Positions 42,251-51,481 of a DNA stretch of 64,000 nucleotides are shown in pieces (the stretch's first letter is position 1; the number at the start of each line of letters is the position of its first letter). The notes below the pieces were generated by a model. It had not been told where the DNA came from. It saw nothing but the letters and a program-made list of their open reading frames with translations, and made no database searches. Source of the DNA: CAZGMJ01 sp964526785 (GTDB lineage: Bacteria; Planctomycetota; Phycisphaerae; Sedimentisphaerales; Anaerobacaceae); the NCBI GenBank assembly GCA_964526785.1, contig CAZGMJ010000013.1, positions 37,651 through 101,650 on the forward strand. Direction: 5' to 3'. Position numbers and translations under genes: made by a program.

Positions 42251-43923
42251 CAGACGCCGGCCCCTTCCTTGATTGCCAGCAGGTCCTTCATAACGTTCGC
42301 CATCGATTCGGCGTTGTCCTTGAGACCGAAACCATCGTGCAACTGTCTGTAGAGCTTGTATAGCTGCTGATAGATCTTGTGATTGGCGGCGATGGGCTTG
42401 AATGTCTTGTCCTTGACGCCGCACATCGCAGCCTGGGCCGCCTCGAAGTTCTCGTGCGCTCCGGCGACCACGGCTGCGGCGATAGCAGAGCCGAGGGCGC
42501 AGGTCTGACCCGAACGTGATGTCTTCATCTCCCGTCCTGTAACGTCGGCGTATATCTGCATGAGCATCGGATTCTTCTCGGCAATGCCGCCGCAGTTGAC
42601 AACTTCGCTCACACTCACGCCGTATTCTTCGAAACGGTTCATGATCGTCAGCGCGCCGAAAGCGGTGGCTTCCACGAGAGCTCTGTAGATTTCTTCCGGC
42701 TTCGTGTGCAGCGTCTGGCCGAGCAGCAGGCCCGTCAGTCTCTGATCGACGAGGATTGTACGGTTGCCATTGTTCCAGTCGAGGGCGAGCAGTCCGGTTT
42801 GCCCCGGCTTGAGTTGGGCGGCCTTCTCGGTCAGAGACTCATGCGAGCCCGCTTCTTCGCCGCCCGGCCGAATATAGTTGACGAACCAGTTGAAGATGTC
42901 GCCGACTGCGGACTGGCCCGCTTCGAGTCCGAAGTAGCCCGGCAGGATGGAACTGTCCACGATGCCGCAGATGCCCGGGATGTCCTGCAACTGACGGCTC
43001 GTCGGAGAGACGACCATATCGCACGTGCTGGTGCCGATGATCTTGACCAGCACGCCCTCGCGGATACCCGAACCGACGGCTCCGAGATGTGCATCGAACG
43101 CGCCGACCGCTACGGCAATAGCGGCGGGCAGGCCGAGCTTCTTTGCCCAGGCGTCCGTCAGATTGCCCGCGGCCGTGTCTATAGCGTATGTCTTGTCGCT
43201 GAGTGTGTCGCGCAGCGCGCCGAGCTTCGGATCGAGCTTCGCGAGAAAATCCGCAGCGGGGTAGCCGCCCCACATATCGTTGAACATTGCCTTATGGCCT
43301 GCAGCACAGCGGCAGCGTATGATCTTCTCCGGCGCGTCGGTGCCTGTAAGGACGGCCGGAAGCCAGTCGGCATGCTCGACCCACGTGTGCGCCGCGTCAT
43401 AAACCTCTGGATCGATTCGCAGGCAATGCAGAATCTTGCTGAAAAACCACTCCGACGAATAAGTGCCGCCGCACTTGGCAAGGTACTCGGGATGTTCCTG
43501 CTCGGCCAGTTCGGTGATCTCAGCGGCCTCAGCATGACCCGTGTGGTCCTTCCACAGCCAGGCCATCGCGTTTGGATTGCCCTTGAACCGATCCAGCATG
43601 GCCAGCGGTGTGCCCTTCTCATCTACAGGCAGCGGAGTGGAACCCGTCGTATCGACGCCGATCCCGACGACCTTTTCAGCGGCGAAATCGTTGTCGGCTT
43701 TGCCCGCTTCCGCCAGCGCCTGACGAACGGTCAGTTCGGCTCCCTTAAGATAGTCGGCCGGATTCTGACGAGCGAGATTGTGGTCCGCCGAATCCAGAAC
43801 AATTCCCGCCTCGCCCGTTTCGTATTCATACACCGCGGTGCCGAGTTCGCGGCCGTCGGCGGTATCGACAACCACGCATCGCACCGAATTCGTTCCGTAG
43901 TCCAGTCCGATTGTATATGCCAT
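42250..43923 (-). CDS. araB: Ribulokinase (FGGY family)
   Basis: 557 residues from ATG 43923 (AGGGAAG upstream; an ATG at 43935 overlaps that site). FGGY signatures: TIGLDYGTNSVRCVVVDT (phosphate loop), VVGIGVDTTGSTPLPVDEKG, WKDHTGHAEA typical of ribulokinase, VAVGAFDAHLGAVGSG (catalytic Asp), and VVNCGGIAEKNPMLMQIYADV. It phosphorylates L-ribulose with ATP. It is one base overlapped with araD and 68 bases behind the aldose 1-epimerase gene. The length matches AraB (~560). Confidence 0.95.
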   Translation of the reverse strand: MAYTIGLDYGTNSVRCVVVDTADGRELGTAVYEYETGEAGIVLDSADHNLARQNPADYLKGAELTVRQALAEAGKADNDFAAEKVVGIGVDTTGSTPLPVDEKGTPLAMLDRFKGNPNAMAWLWKDHTGHAEAAEITELAEQEHPEYLAKCGGTYSSEWFFSKILHCLRIDPEVYDAAHTWVEHADWLPAVLTGTDAPEKIIRCRCAAGHKAMFNDMWGGYPAADFLAKLDPKLGALRDTLSDKTYAIDTAAGNLTDAWAKKLGLPAAIAVAVGAFDAHLGAVGSGIREGVLVKIIGTSTCDMVVSPTSRQLQDIPGICGIVDSSILPGYFGLEAGQSAVGDIFNWFVNYIRPGGEEAGSHESLTEKAAQLKPGQTGLLALDWNNGNRTILVDQRLTGLLLGQTLHTKPEEIYRALVEATAFGALTIMNRFEEYGVSVSEVVNCGGIAEKNPMLMQIYADVTGREMKTSRSGQTCALGSAIAAAVVAGAHENFEAAQAAMCGVKDKTFKPIAANHKIYQQLYKLYRQLHDGFGLKDNAESMANVMKDLLAIKEGAGV

Positions 43924-43991
43924 TTCTTCCCTCATGTCACTTTGTTGCGGAGTCTCAGGCGGTCGTGCCAGACCACTGCATCATCGCGCGG

Positions 43992-45170
43992 TCATTTTCG
44001 CGTCGAGAATTTGTAAACGGTCGTATGCGTATAGGTCTCACCCGGGCGGAGCACTACCGATGGGAATTGCGGCTTGTTGGGCGAATCCGGGAAGTGCTGC
44101 GTCTCCAGGCAGAAGCCGTACCGATGTTTGTATACGGTATCGTCCTTGCCCGTAATGGTCCCGTCGAGAAAGTTGCCTGAGTAGAACTGTACGCCCGGTT
44201 CGGTTGTGAATACCTCCATCACACGGCCGGTAGTCGGTTCGTAGACGCGAGCGGCCGGCGTCATGTCCCTGCCATCCTTGTTCAGGACCCAGTTATGATC
44301 GTAGCCGCCGCCGTATTCGATCTGCTGGTAGTCGCTGTCGATTCGCGCGCCGATGGGTGTCGGTGTCGTGAAATCCATGACCGTTCCCTGCACCGGTCGA
44401 AGTTCGCCCGTCGGAATCAGACCTTCGTCGACCGGCGTGAACCTGTCGGCGTTGAGCATCATTTCATGGTCGAGTATGTCCCGTTCGCATCCGGTCAAAT
44501 TGAAATAGCTGTGGTGCGTCAGGTTGACGACTGTGGGTTTGTCCGTCGTGGCCTTGTAGTCGATCTTCAGTTCGTTGTCGTTTGTCAGTGTATACGTGAC
44601 GGTGCAGTCGAGATTGCCCGGGTAGCCTTCTTCGCCGTCTTCACTCAGATAGGACAGCCTGACGCCCACCGCGTCGCCCGTTTGGACTTTCTCCGCATCC
44701 CAGACCACTTTGTCGAATCCTTTCAGCCCTCCGTGCAGATGATTAGGACCGTTGTTGACGGCCAGCGTGTACTCCTTTCCGTTCAGCGTGAATTTGCCCT
44801 TATCGATGCGGTTGCCATATCGCCCGACCAGTGCGCCGAAATAGGGGTTATTCTCCACGTAGCCGCCCAGATTATCATAGCCCAGAACGACGTCGTCGAG
44901 ATTGCCCTTGCGATCCGGCACTTCAAGAGACACGACGATGCCGCCGTAAGTCATGATTTCAGTCTTAACGCCATTTGCATTGGTGAGCGTGTACAACTCC
45001 ACCTGCTCTCCGTCCGGCGTCTTGCCGAAGGGTTTCACCTGAATGTCCATTTGTGATTCGACCTCCTTTGCATCGTAACGGCAGGCACACGGGGTGCACG
45101 AACCAGGAATCATTGTTGCTGCCAGCATACAAGCTGAAAACCAGACTACTCGCGGGCATCCTCGCATCAT
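43992..45170 (-). CDS. galM: Aldose 1-epimerase (mutarotase)
   Basis: 392 residues from ATG 45170; the mature family starts at the Met encoded at 45050. Galactose mutarotase motifs: YGGIVVSLEVPDRKGN, GRYGNRIDKGKF, NNGPNHLHGGLKGFDK (catalytic His), THHSYFNLTG (second catalytic His), and YDHNWVLN; the Glu is in TEPGVQFYSGNF. It interconverts sugar anomers, which helps uptake and isomerisation of arabinose. The upstream part encodes a hydrophobic, Cys-rich leader (MMRGCPRVVWFSACMLAATM) that looks like a signal peptide, with AAAGGGA before it. A strong internal site before 45050 could give a cytosolic form. Confidence 0.88.
   Translation of the reverse strand: MMRGCPRVVWFSACMLAATMIPGSCTPCACRYDAKEVESQMDIQVKPFGKTPDGEQVELYTLTNANGVKTEIMTYGGIVVSLEVPDRKGNLDDVVLGYDNLGGYVENNPYFGALVGRYGNRIDKGKFTLNGKEYTLAVNNGPNHLHGGLKGFDKVVWDAEKVQTGDAVGVRLSYLSEDGEEGYPGNLDCTVTYTLTNDNELKIDYKATTDKPTVVNLTHHSYFNLTGCERDILDHEMMLNADRFTPVDEGLIPTGELRPVQGTVMDFTTPTPIGARIDSDYQQIEYGGGYDHNWVLNKDGRDMTPAARVYEPTTGRVMEVFTTEPGVQFYSGNFLDGTITGKDDTVYKHRYGFCLETQHFPDSPNKPQFPSVVLRPGETYTHTTVYKFSTRK
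45061..45069 (-). promoter_or_regulatory. Strong internal ribosome binding site, aldose 1-epimerase
   Basis: AAAGGAGGT lies 10 bases before the ATG at 45050, inside the region encoding the leader peptide. Initiation here would give a 352-residue enzyme without the leader, so two forms with different locations are possible. Confidence 0.45.
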
Positions 45171-45325
45171 TTGCGTTTCCCTTTCAAAGCTGTGTCCTGC
45201 CGACTTCGTGTCGACGATTGATTGCATTGGCACACGGCCTTCCTGATGCACCAATTAAACGGATTTCGGTGCCAAATGGAAGTGCATTTTCGTGTTTTGA
45301 TTGTCGGTCAGTGCAAATGCCTATC

Positions 45326-45354
45326 TCGCAATCAGCATCCATCGTCGCTATAAT
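45326..45354 (+). promoter_or_regulatory. Sigma-70-type promoter of the sulfatase gene
   Basis: A perfect TATAAT (45349-45354) with TCGCAA at 17-base spacing (45326-45331), 63 bases before the ATG at 45418. The -35 is weak. Confidence 0.4.
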
Positions 45355-45417
45355 GAGCCTTCATACTGGACGGTGCTTGCAGTGCGCATCTGAACCGATA
45401 ATTGGAGTATATTGGCT

Positions 45418-46830
45418 ATGAGTATATCGAGAAGGCAATTCCTGCAACGGACCGCCGGTATGATGGCGGCCCTGACTGTCACTGAGAGAATGTACGCCGG
45501 GCAGGAGCAAAAACCGAACATCGTCTACATCCTTGCCGACGATCTGGGGTATGGCGATCTCGGCTGCTACGGCCAGACAAAGATCAAGACGCCGAATCTC
45601 GATCGCATGGCGGCCGAAGGAATGCGGTTCACGCAGCACTACGCAGGCAGCACGGTTTGCGCCCCCTCGCGGTGTTCCCTTATGACCGGCAAACACACGG
45701 GGCATTGCACGGTGCGCGGCAATGTCGACGTGCTGATGAAGCCGGAGGAGCGGACGGTTGCTGAAGTGCTGAAGGCTGCCGGCTATGCGACAGGGTGCAT
45801 CGGCAAATGGGGCATTGGCCATCCGCCCCCGCCGGACGACCCGCAAAGAAACGGCTTCGATTACTTCTTCGGCTATTTGAGCATGTGGCACGCGCACAAT
45901 TACTATCCCGACTTCTTATGGCAGAACGGCCGAGAAGTGTCGCTGCGCAATGTCGTACAGCATCCGGAGAAACATTACAAAGAGAATCAGCGGGAACTCG
46001 TCGGCCTGGCCAAAGAGAAAGTGGATTATTCGCACGATCTGTTCACCACCGCCGCGCTGCAGTTTGTCAAACAGGCAACCCGTCCGTTCTTCCTCTTTTT
46101 GCCCTATACGATTCCGCACGCGAATAACGAGGCGGGCTGGTTCGACGAACACGGCATGGAGGTCCCCGACTACGGCATGTACGCCAATAAGGACTGGCCC
46201 GAACCGGAGAAGGGCAAGGCTGCAATGATCTCGCGCATGGATGCGGATATCGGCAGGCTTTTCGCCCAGCTCGAGGCTCTGGGGCTTGACGACAACACCC
46301 TGGTGATGTTCACCAGTGACAATGGCCCGCACAAAGAGGGCGGGGTCAGCCCCGATTTCTTCGACAGCAACGGGCCCTTGCGCGGAGTCAAGCGCGACCT
46401 GTACGAAGGAGGTATTCGCGTACCTATGATTGCGAGGTGGCCGGGCAGGATTCCGGCCGCAAGCGCCGGCGATCATATCTCGGCATTCTGGGATGTCCTG
46501 CCCACGCTCGCCGAGGTGGCCGGCGTCGAACCGCCGGACGGCATCGACGGCATTTCATTTCTGCCCGCGCTGCTGGGCGAAAAGCAGAAGCCGCACGAAT
46601 ACCTGTACTGGGAATTCCATGAAGGAAGCTCCAAACAGGCGATCCGGATGGGCAGATATAAGGCCGTTCGCCTCTCGCCGTCCAGGCCGATAGAGTTGTA
46701 CGACCTGGAGACGGATATCGGCGAAAAGAACAATATCGCAGACCAGTTCCCGAAAATCGTGGCGGTGGCCCGCAAACGCATGGAAGAATCCAGGACGCAT
46801 CCCAAACAATGGCCGCTCAAGACGAAATAA
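45418..46830 (+). CDS. Tat-exported sulfatase
   Basis: 470 residues from ATG 45418 (GGAG 10 bases upstream; TTG 45412 is possible). Twin-arginine signal SRRQFLQRTAG, then the sulfatase N-terminal core NIVYILADDLGYGDLGCYGQ (metal Asp pair) and the formylglycine motif C-A-P-S-R at Cys81-Arg85, followed by LMTGKHTGH. The second metal site is MFTSDNGPHKEGG. Type I sulfatases need Cys oxidised by a maturase, which is not in this window. It would cleave sulfate esters from polysaccharide, with arylsulfatase/GalNAc-6-sulfatase-like overall form. A GH43-like gene follows 38 bases later. Confidence 0.93.
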   Translation: MSISRRQFLQRTAGMMAALTVTERMYAGQEQKPNIVYILADDLGYGDLGCYGQTKIKTPNLDRMAAEGMRFTQHYAGSTVCAPSRCSLMTGKHTGHCTVRGNVDVLMKPEERTVAEVLKAAGYATGCIGKWGIGHPPPPDDPQRNGFDYFFGYLSMWHAHNYYPDFLWQNGREVSLRNVVQHPEKHYKENQRELVGLAKEKVDYSHDLFTTAALQFVKQATRPFFLFLPYTIPHANNEAGWFDEHGMEVPDYGMYANKDWPEPEKGKAAMISRMDADIGRLFAQLEALGLDDNTLVMFTSDNGPHKEGGVSPDFFDSNGPLRGVKRDLYEGGIRVPMIARWPGRIPAASAGDHISAFWDVLPTLAEVAGVEPPDGIDGISFLPALLGEKQKPHEYLYWEFHEGSSKQAIRMGRYKAVRLSPSRPIELYDLETDIGEKNNIADQFPKIVAVARKRMEESRTHPKQWPLKTK

Positions 46831-46868
46831 CCCGCGCCGCCTGTGGCACGCATTATGGACAAGCAATC

Positions 46869-47882
46869 ATGCAGCATAACACAGTAGATTTAGCCTGGCG
46901 GGAAGTCTGCATCACGCTGCTTTGGGTAAGCTGTTTGTCGGCTGCCGCAACTGACACCGCATGGCGACTGGCCGATATCCGTATCCGCGATCCGTTTATT
47001 CTGGCCGATGAGTTGACCGGCACGTACTACATGTACGCGCAGATGGACAACAGGCTCGACAAAGAGCACGATCGCAAGGGCGTCGAAGTCTATACCAGCA
47101 AGGACCTCGAAACATGGCGAGGACCGCATCCCGTCTTCGTGATCCCCGAGGACTTCTGGGCGAACAACATGGTCTGGGCGCCCGAAGTGCACGAGTATCG
47201 AAGAAAGTACTACCTCTTCGTCACATTCACTGCCGGCGACAAGCTTCCGGGCAAGGCTTCGCAACAGCGAACGCTTTGGAAGAGAGGCACGCAGATCCTT
47301 GTAGCCGAATCTCCGAAGGGACCCTTCGAGCCCTTCCACAACCGACCTCACACGCCGGCCGACTGGTCCGCCCTGGACGGTACGCTCTGGGTCGAAGACG
47401 GCGTGCCATGGATGGTCTTCTGCCACGAGTGGACGCAGATCGACGATGGCTCAATGGAGCTTGTGCGGCTCAAGCCGGACCTGTCGGACACAATCGGCGA
47501 GCCCGCAACGCTTTTTCATGCGAGCGATGCACCATGGGTGCGGCCGATTGGCCCGAAACAGACCGGGTATGTTACAGACGGACCGTTTCTCTACAGAACC
47601 CAAACCGGCAAACTGCTGATGATCTGGTCGAGCTTTGGCGTCCGGCGCTATGCGGTGGCAATGGCACGATCGGTCTCGGGTAAGATCGCAGGGCCGTGGG
47701 AACAGATCGACAAACCGCTGTTCGCAGCCAACGGTGGGCACGGCATGATCTTCCGCACGTTCGAAGGCAGGCTCATGCTGATCCTGCATCAACCCAATTC
47801 CAGCCCGAAGGAGAGAGCCGCGCTCTTCGAACTTCGTGATACAGGCAATCGACTGCAGTTGCTTGACGATTCCGAGGGGTGA
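46869..47882 (+). CDS. Secreted GH43-like glycosidase
   Basis: 337 residues from ATG 46869; the frame opens at 46809 inside the sulfatase gene. Signal peptide MQHNTVDLAWREVCITLLWVSCLSAAAT. A five-bladed propeller is indicated by IRDPFILADELTGTYYMYAQ (catalytic base Asp in RDPF), ANNMVWAPEVHEYRRKYYLF, LDGTLWVEDGVPWMVFCHEW (probable acid Glu), YVTDGPFLYRTQTGKLLMIW, and GGHGMIFRTFEGRLML. Likely an exo-acting arabinofuranosidase or xylosidase. Co-transcription with the sulfatase suggests a sulfated arabinose- or xylose-bearing substrate, which is inference. Confidence 0.83.
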   Translation: MQHNTVDLAWREVCITLLWVSCLSAAATDTAWRLADIRIRDPFILADELTGTYYMYAQMDNRLDKEHDRKGVEVYTSKDLETWRGPHPVFVIPEDFWANNMVWAPEVHEYRRKYYLFVTFTAGDKLPGKASQQRTLWKRGTQILVAESPKGPFEPFHNRPHTPADWSALDGTLWVEDGVPWMVFCHEWTQIDDGSMELVRLKPDLSDTIGEPATLFHASDAPWVRPIGPKQTGYVTDGPFLYRTQTGKLLMIWSSFGVRRYAVAMARSVSGKIAGPWEQIDKPLFAANGGHGMIFRTFEGRLMLILHQPNSSPKERAALFELRDTGNRLQLLDDSEG

Positions 47883-47979
47883 TAGAGGCTGTCCGCGGCC
47901 GCTTTCGTGAAACAAGCATGCCCGCGTTGCGACTATCACCTTGACCGGGTATGTGACTGATCTCGCCGGGCCTTTTGCT

Positions 47980-48008
47980 TTGACCGCAACTGCGGATTCC
48001 ACTATCCT
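47980..48008 (+). promoter_or_regulatory. Possible promoter of the DUF4230 gene
   Basis: TTGACC (47980-47985), 17 bases, TATCCT (48003-48008), 62 bases before the ATG at 48071. Confidence 0.4.
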
Positions 48009-48070
48009 TCGGTGATGGAAGGGTGAATCGGATGCGTGAACCACAATAGCGAATATCGGAGCTTGTTCAC

Positions 48071-48745
48071 ATGATGGAGAGCATTCTGTATGTCGTAGGT
48101 CTTGTGGCCGGTTGCGTTCTGGCGTTCTTCCTGGGTCGCAGGCTGTCGAGGAAGACGCAAACAGAGTCGAAGACCACCACACTGATGGTCCGTTCCATTC
48201 AGGCGATTGCTGAACTGGCGGTGCTCGAATATACGACAGAGGGCGTAACGGAAATAAAAGAGAAGAAAACCAGCCTGATTACGGTCCGCTGGAAAAGAGG
48301 CCTGCTCCGCTACACGGCTAAGCTCAAAGTCGGCTACGATCTGGACCGCGTAGACTATTCGGTGGATGAACTCGCTAGGTCCATCAGTATTGTCCTGCCC
48401 CAGCCCCGCATCCTGAGTTGCGAGATCTATAACCGCAAATTCTACAAGATGCCGCTCGAAAGGGCGGAAAACGTGCGATGGAAGTTCGATATTATCGACG
48501 ATTTCACGTCGGAAGAAGTCCTGGCTCTCGATGACGAAGCCCGGAACAACGCACTGCAGAACGTCAATGAGTTCTTTGTCCTGGACTTGCTGCGAGACAA
48601 GACGCGGCTCGCGTTCAAGAAGATCTTTTCTCTTTCCTATCCGCAATACAGCACGGAAATCCTCTTGGCCGAGGATGGCGAGCAACCGCACAAGCAATTA
48701 TCCGATGGAAATCCAGAGCAGCCGCCTGTGCCTTCCGGACTTTGA
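48071..48745 (+). CDS. DUF4230 membrane-anchored protein
   Basis: 224 residues. One N-terminal membrane helix (ILYVVGLVAGCVLAFFLG) is followed by basic residues and a soluble domain (~40-205) with the DUF4230 pattern: IQAIAELAVLEYTTEGVTEIKE, LITVRWKRGLLRYTAKLKVGYDLD, SISIVLPQPRILSCEI. The tail is disordered and Pro/Gln-rich. Function of the family is unknown. It lies alone between the GH43-like gene and a lipoprotein on the other strand. Confidence 0.8.
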   Translation: MMESILYVVGLVAGCVLAFFLGRRLSRKTQTESKTTTLMVRSIQAIAELAVLEYTTEGVTEIKEKKTSLITVRWKRGLLRYTAKLKVGYDLDRVDYSVDELARSISIVLPQPRILSCEIYNRKFYKMPLERAENVRWKFDIIDDFTSEEVLALDDEARNNALQNVNEFFVLDLLRDKTRLAFKKIFSLSYPQYSTEILLAEDGEQPHKQLSDGNPEQPPVPSGL

Positions 48746-48919
48746 CAACGACAGACTCTTTTACATGCGCGGACCCGACATGCGCATTCGCGGCAGAGAA
48801 AACTGCACATGCTGTGACGGAACCGCCGTCTCTCAATCGTCAACAAACGGCATAACACGCGAGCTTGGGACGTATACGACGCGCCGACGATCTGTGCCAC
48901 GGGGCTTTCGCGTACAACT

Positions 48920-49312
48920 CTACGATTCGAGATTGGTTCTGATCTTGTCGTAGATCAGTCGCGAGCGCCTCTCGCTTCCGAATGTGCCGACCCGAATCGA
49001 GATGGAAGTGGGTCCTTCGGCGGTGGCCTCGAGTTTGATGGTGATCTTGTCGTCCTGTGAATCCTTAGCGACTATCTCGCCCGTCGTAGCATCCTTGGAC
49101 GACTTGACGATCTTGTACTCCATCTGCTGCATGGCCTGCAGGCTCGCGTCGTATACGGCGTTGAGCCGCTCGGCGCGCATGGCCTCGAGATCGCCTCGCA
49201 GATATGCAACCGTTCCCGCCGCCCCGGCACCCACCGCAGCCAGCACACAACCTGAGACACAGACCGCTGCAGCGCTCAACAGTATGATGAGAAAAACCGT
49301 GTTTCTGTGCAT
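48920..49312 (-). CDS. DUF3568 family lipoprotein
   Basis: 130 residues; ATG 49312 with AAAGGA upstream. Lipoprotein signal FLIILLSAAAVCVSGC, lipobox VSGC with the lipidated Cys at 22. The mature part opens with a Gly/Ala-rich segment (VLAAVGAGAAGTVAYLRGDLEA) and the DUF3568 core (YDASLQAMQQMEYKIV, DSQDDKITIKLEA, SISIRVGTFGSERRSRLIYDKI). It is anchored in an envelope membrane; function unknown. It is divergent from the OPT transporter gene. Confidence 0.82.
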   Translation of the reverse strand: MHRNTVFLIILLSAAAVCVSGCVLAAVGAGAAGTVAYLRGDLEAMRAERLNAVYDASLQAMQQMEYKIVKSSKDATTGEIVAKDSQDDKITIKLEATAEGPTSISIRVGTFGSERRSRLIYDKIRTNLES

Positions 49313-49706
49313 GTCCGAGTCCTTTCCTTGACATGAATCCGGTCAACGACGAAAGCGTACTCCCGCCGGCCGTCTTTGTCAATCAGCACTTTCGAGTTTC
49401 TTCAATGATCGAGGAGTCGCAGAGCACCCGACGAACTCCACGGTGGTTATCAGCCGTGCCCGTCGCTGCGCTCCGCTTGCGGCCCGGCCACTATATCGCT
49501 CCGTCTGCAGGTGGCAGCACCTCAACACAATTCGCAGAATCGGGCAATCGCCGGGGCCCGACATTGCGCATGCTGAAAAAGCCTTGAGGCGGCGGCCGTC
49601 CTTTAGTAATATTCACGCGGTCGACGCCGGAGAGCGGCGACGTATGGGGGCGGCTTCCGTCGCCTTTGGGACAGGACTTGTTGGAGCACCGAAGGAGAAT
49701 AGGCCT
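49313..49706 (+). other. 394-base divergent intergenic region
   Basis: No gene that I can support. The only feature found is the promoter at 49584-49612. The long leftward extension of the OPT frame into this region (from 49443) lacks a ribosome binding site and reads as low-quality arginine-rich protein. Confidence 0.5.
49584..49612 (+). promoter_or_regulatory. Sigma-70-type promoter of the OPT/peptidase operon
   Basis: TTGAGG (49584-49589), 17 bases, TAATAT (49607-49612), 94 bases before the GTG at 49707. Confidence 0.45.
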
Positions 49707-51473
49707 GTGGCAGACACGTATGGCGGCGAAAGGATTCTACGCAGGGGGGCTTATCCGGAGCTCACCTGGACCGCGATTATCGTCGGTTATGTGCTCGGCG
49801 TGCTCATCACCATCAGTATGGGCTATGCCTGCCTCATTCTGGGCTTTTCCCATGAAGGCTCGGAACTGGCGGCGATTCTCGGTTTCGGCGTGCTGCGGGG
49901 CATTCTGCGGCGAAACAGCATCATCGAGAACAACATCAGCCAGACCGTCGCCAGCAGCGTCAACGGCGCATCGGCCGGCGTGATGTTCTCCGTCCCCGCC
50001 CTGTTCATCCTCGGCCACACAGATTTCAACCCATACCTGATGGCCTTCGGCTGTATTGCCGGCGGCGTTCTCGGCATCGCTTTCATCATCCCGCTGCGAA
50101 AGCAGATGATAGACTTCGAGCGGCTCACCTACCCCGGCGGCGTCGCCGTGGCCACCGTCCTCAAGTCGCCGGGCGCCGGCGTGCACAAAGCCATGCTGCT
50201 TTGTATCGGCATCGCCATAAGCGGCTCTCTGCATTTCGTCAGTCAAATTACGCACTTCGAGAACTGGAACCTTGGTGCGATGATCGGCATGCCTGAGTAT
50301 ATGAACGGCATATGGTTCGTCTCGCTGCTGACTGTGGGCATCGCGTTCATTGCAGGCAAAGGGGGCCTGTGTTTCGTAATCGGCGGCTACGTGTGCTACT
50401 GGATCCTCTCGCCGATACTGGCGCAAATGGACCTGTTGCCCTCGGCTGCTCAGCTTCAACTGCTCGCCGGCGAATTCGGGGAAGAAAAGCTGCCAATAAC
50501 CAAGTATTTGCGGATAGCGCTTTTCAGGCCGGTCGGAATCGGCATGCTGGTCGGCGGCGCGCTGACCGGTATCGTTCTGGCTTTGCCGCTGATTCACAGC
50601 GCCGTACGCAGCATGCAGTCGGCCGCCAGGAGTGGCTCGGCGCCTTCGAAGGATGAGATGCCCATCAAGCTGCTGTATGTGGGTGTCGTAGGGGCGGTAG
50701 TTGTGCTCGCGGCGGTGGCCGTTTCCTCCGTCGAACAAATGACCCTGACTCGCGGGCTGATAATGGCGCTGCTGGGTACGGTATGGATCTGGATGGCCGG
50801 GGTAATTCTCTCTGAGTGCATCGGAAGAACAAACTGGTCGCCCATGAGCGGCATGACGCTCATCGCTGTTACGATTCTGCTGGTGATTACCGCCGGCTTG
50901 GGCGACAAAGCTGCAATAATATCCTCGGTAATGGTCGGGGCGGCCACCTGTATGGCTATGTCGCAGGCCACGGACCTTATGCTCGATCTCAAGACCGGCT
51001 ATCTCGTCGGCGCGATCCCGAAGCGTCAGCAGATGGGCCAGTTCCTCGCCACCTGGCTGGGCCCCGTTCTGATGATAGGCCTGCTCTTTGTCCTGCACAA
51101 AGCCTACGGACTGGGCAGTGAGAAGCTGCCCGCGCCGCAGGGTACGGCCCTGGCCAGCATGATGAAGGGGATCATTTCCGGTGATGTCCCCGCGTTCAAG
51201 TATCTGGCAGGTGCAGGGCTTGGAGCCTTGCTCAGCGCTACAACCATCGGCGGGCTCGGCATCCAGGTAGGCCTCGGGTTCTATCTGCCGTTCAGTATTG
51301 TCCTGACGTACACCATCGGTACCGTCCTGCGAATGCTCAGCGACAGATTCAAGGGCACGCATTTCAGCGAGCAGGTCGGTATTCCAATCGCCGCCGGTTT
51401 TGTTGTCGGAGAAGGCCTCGTCGGTGTCAGTTTTGCGATCTATTACATCATTGCAGGTATGCGTGGGGGATAA
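49707..51473 (+). CDS. OPT-superfamily oligopeptide transporter
   Basis: 588 residues from GTG 49707 (AAGGAG 10 bases upstream). About fourteen membrane helices; the first follows ELTWTAIIVGYVLGVLI. OPT signatures: ERLTYPGGVAVATVLKS (the conserved 'P-G/S-G' entrance), SVNGASAGVMFSVPALFILG, LAQMDLLPSAAQLQ, ATCMAMSQATDLMLDLKTGYLVGA, and a C-terminal GLGIQVGLGFYLPF. It imports peptides or metal chelates by proton symport in known members. It heads an operon with a coiled-coil protein (9 bases away) and an exported peptidase, so peptide uptake is the likely role. Confidence 0.9.
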   Translation: MADTYGGERILRRGAYPELTWTAIIVGYVLGVLITISMGYACLILGFSHEGSELAAILGFGVLRGILRRNSIIENNISQTVASSVNGASAGVMFSVPALFILGHTDFNPYLMAFGCIAGGVLGIAFIIPLRKQMIDFERLTYPGGVAVATVLKSPGAGVHKAMLLCIGIAISGSLHFVSQITHFENWNLGAMIGMPEYMNGIWFVSLLTVGIAFIAGKGGLCFVIGGYVCYWILSPILAQMDLLPSAAQLQLLAGEFGEEKLPITKYLRIALFRPVGIGMLVGGALTGIVLALPLIHSAVRSMQSAARSGSAPSKDEMPIKLLYVGVVGAVVVLAAVAVSSVEQMTLTRGLIMALLGTVWIWMAGVILSECIGRTNWSPMSGMTLIAVTILLVITAGLGDKAAIISSVMVGAATCMAMSQATDLMLDLKTGYLVGAIPKRQQMGQFLATWLGPVLMIGLLFVLHKAYGLGSEKLPAPQGTALASMMKGIISGDVPAFKYLAGAGLGALLSATTIGGLGIQVGLGFYLPFSIVLTYTIGTVLRMLSDRFKGTHFSEQVGIPIAAGFVVGEGLVGVSFAIYYIIAGMRGG

Positions 51474-51481
51474 GACAGCGT

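Noticed and set aside
45226..45275. TTGGCAC/GTGCCAA inverted pair upstream of the sulfatase gene
   Set aside because: Arms of 7 bases over ~35 bases with no promoter overlap; expected by chance at this rate.
49737..51362. 541-residue minus-strand frame inside the OPT transporter gene
   Set aside because: Antisense to well-defined membrane helices; composition is His/Gln/Arg-rich noise.
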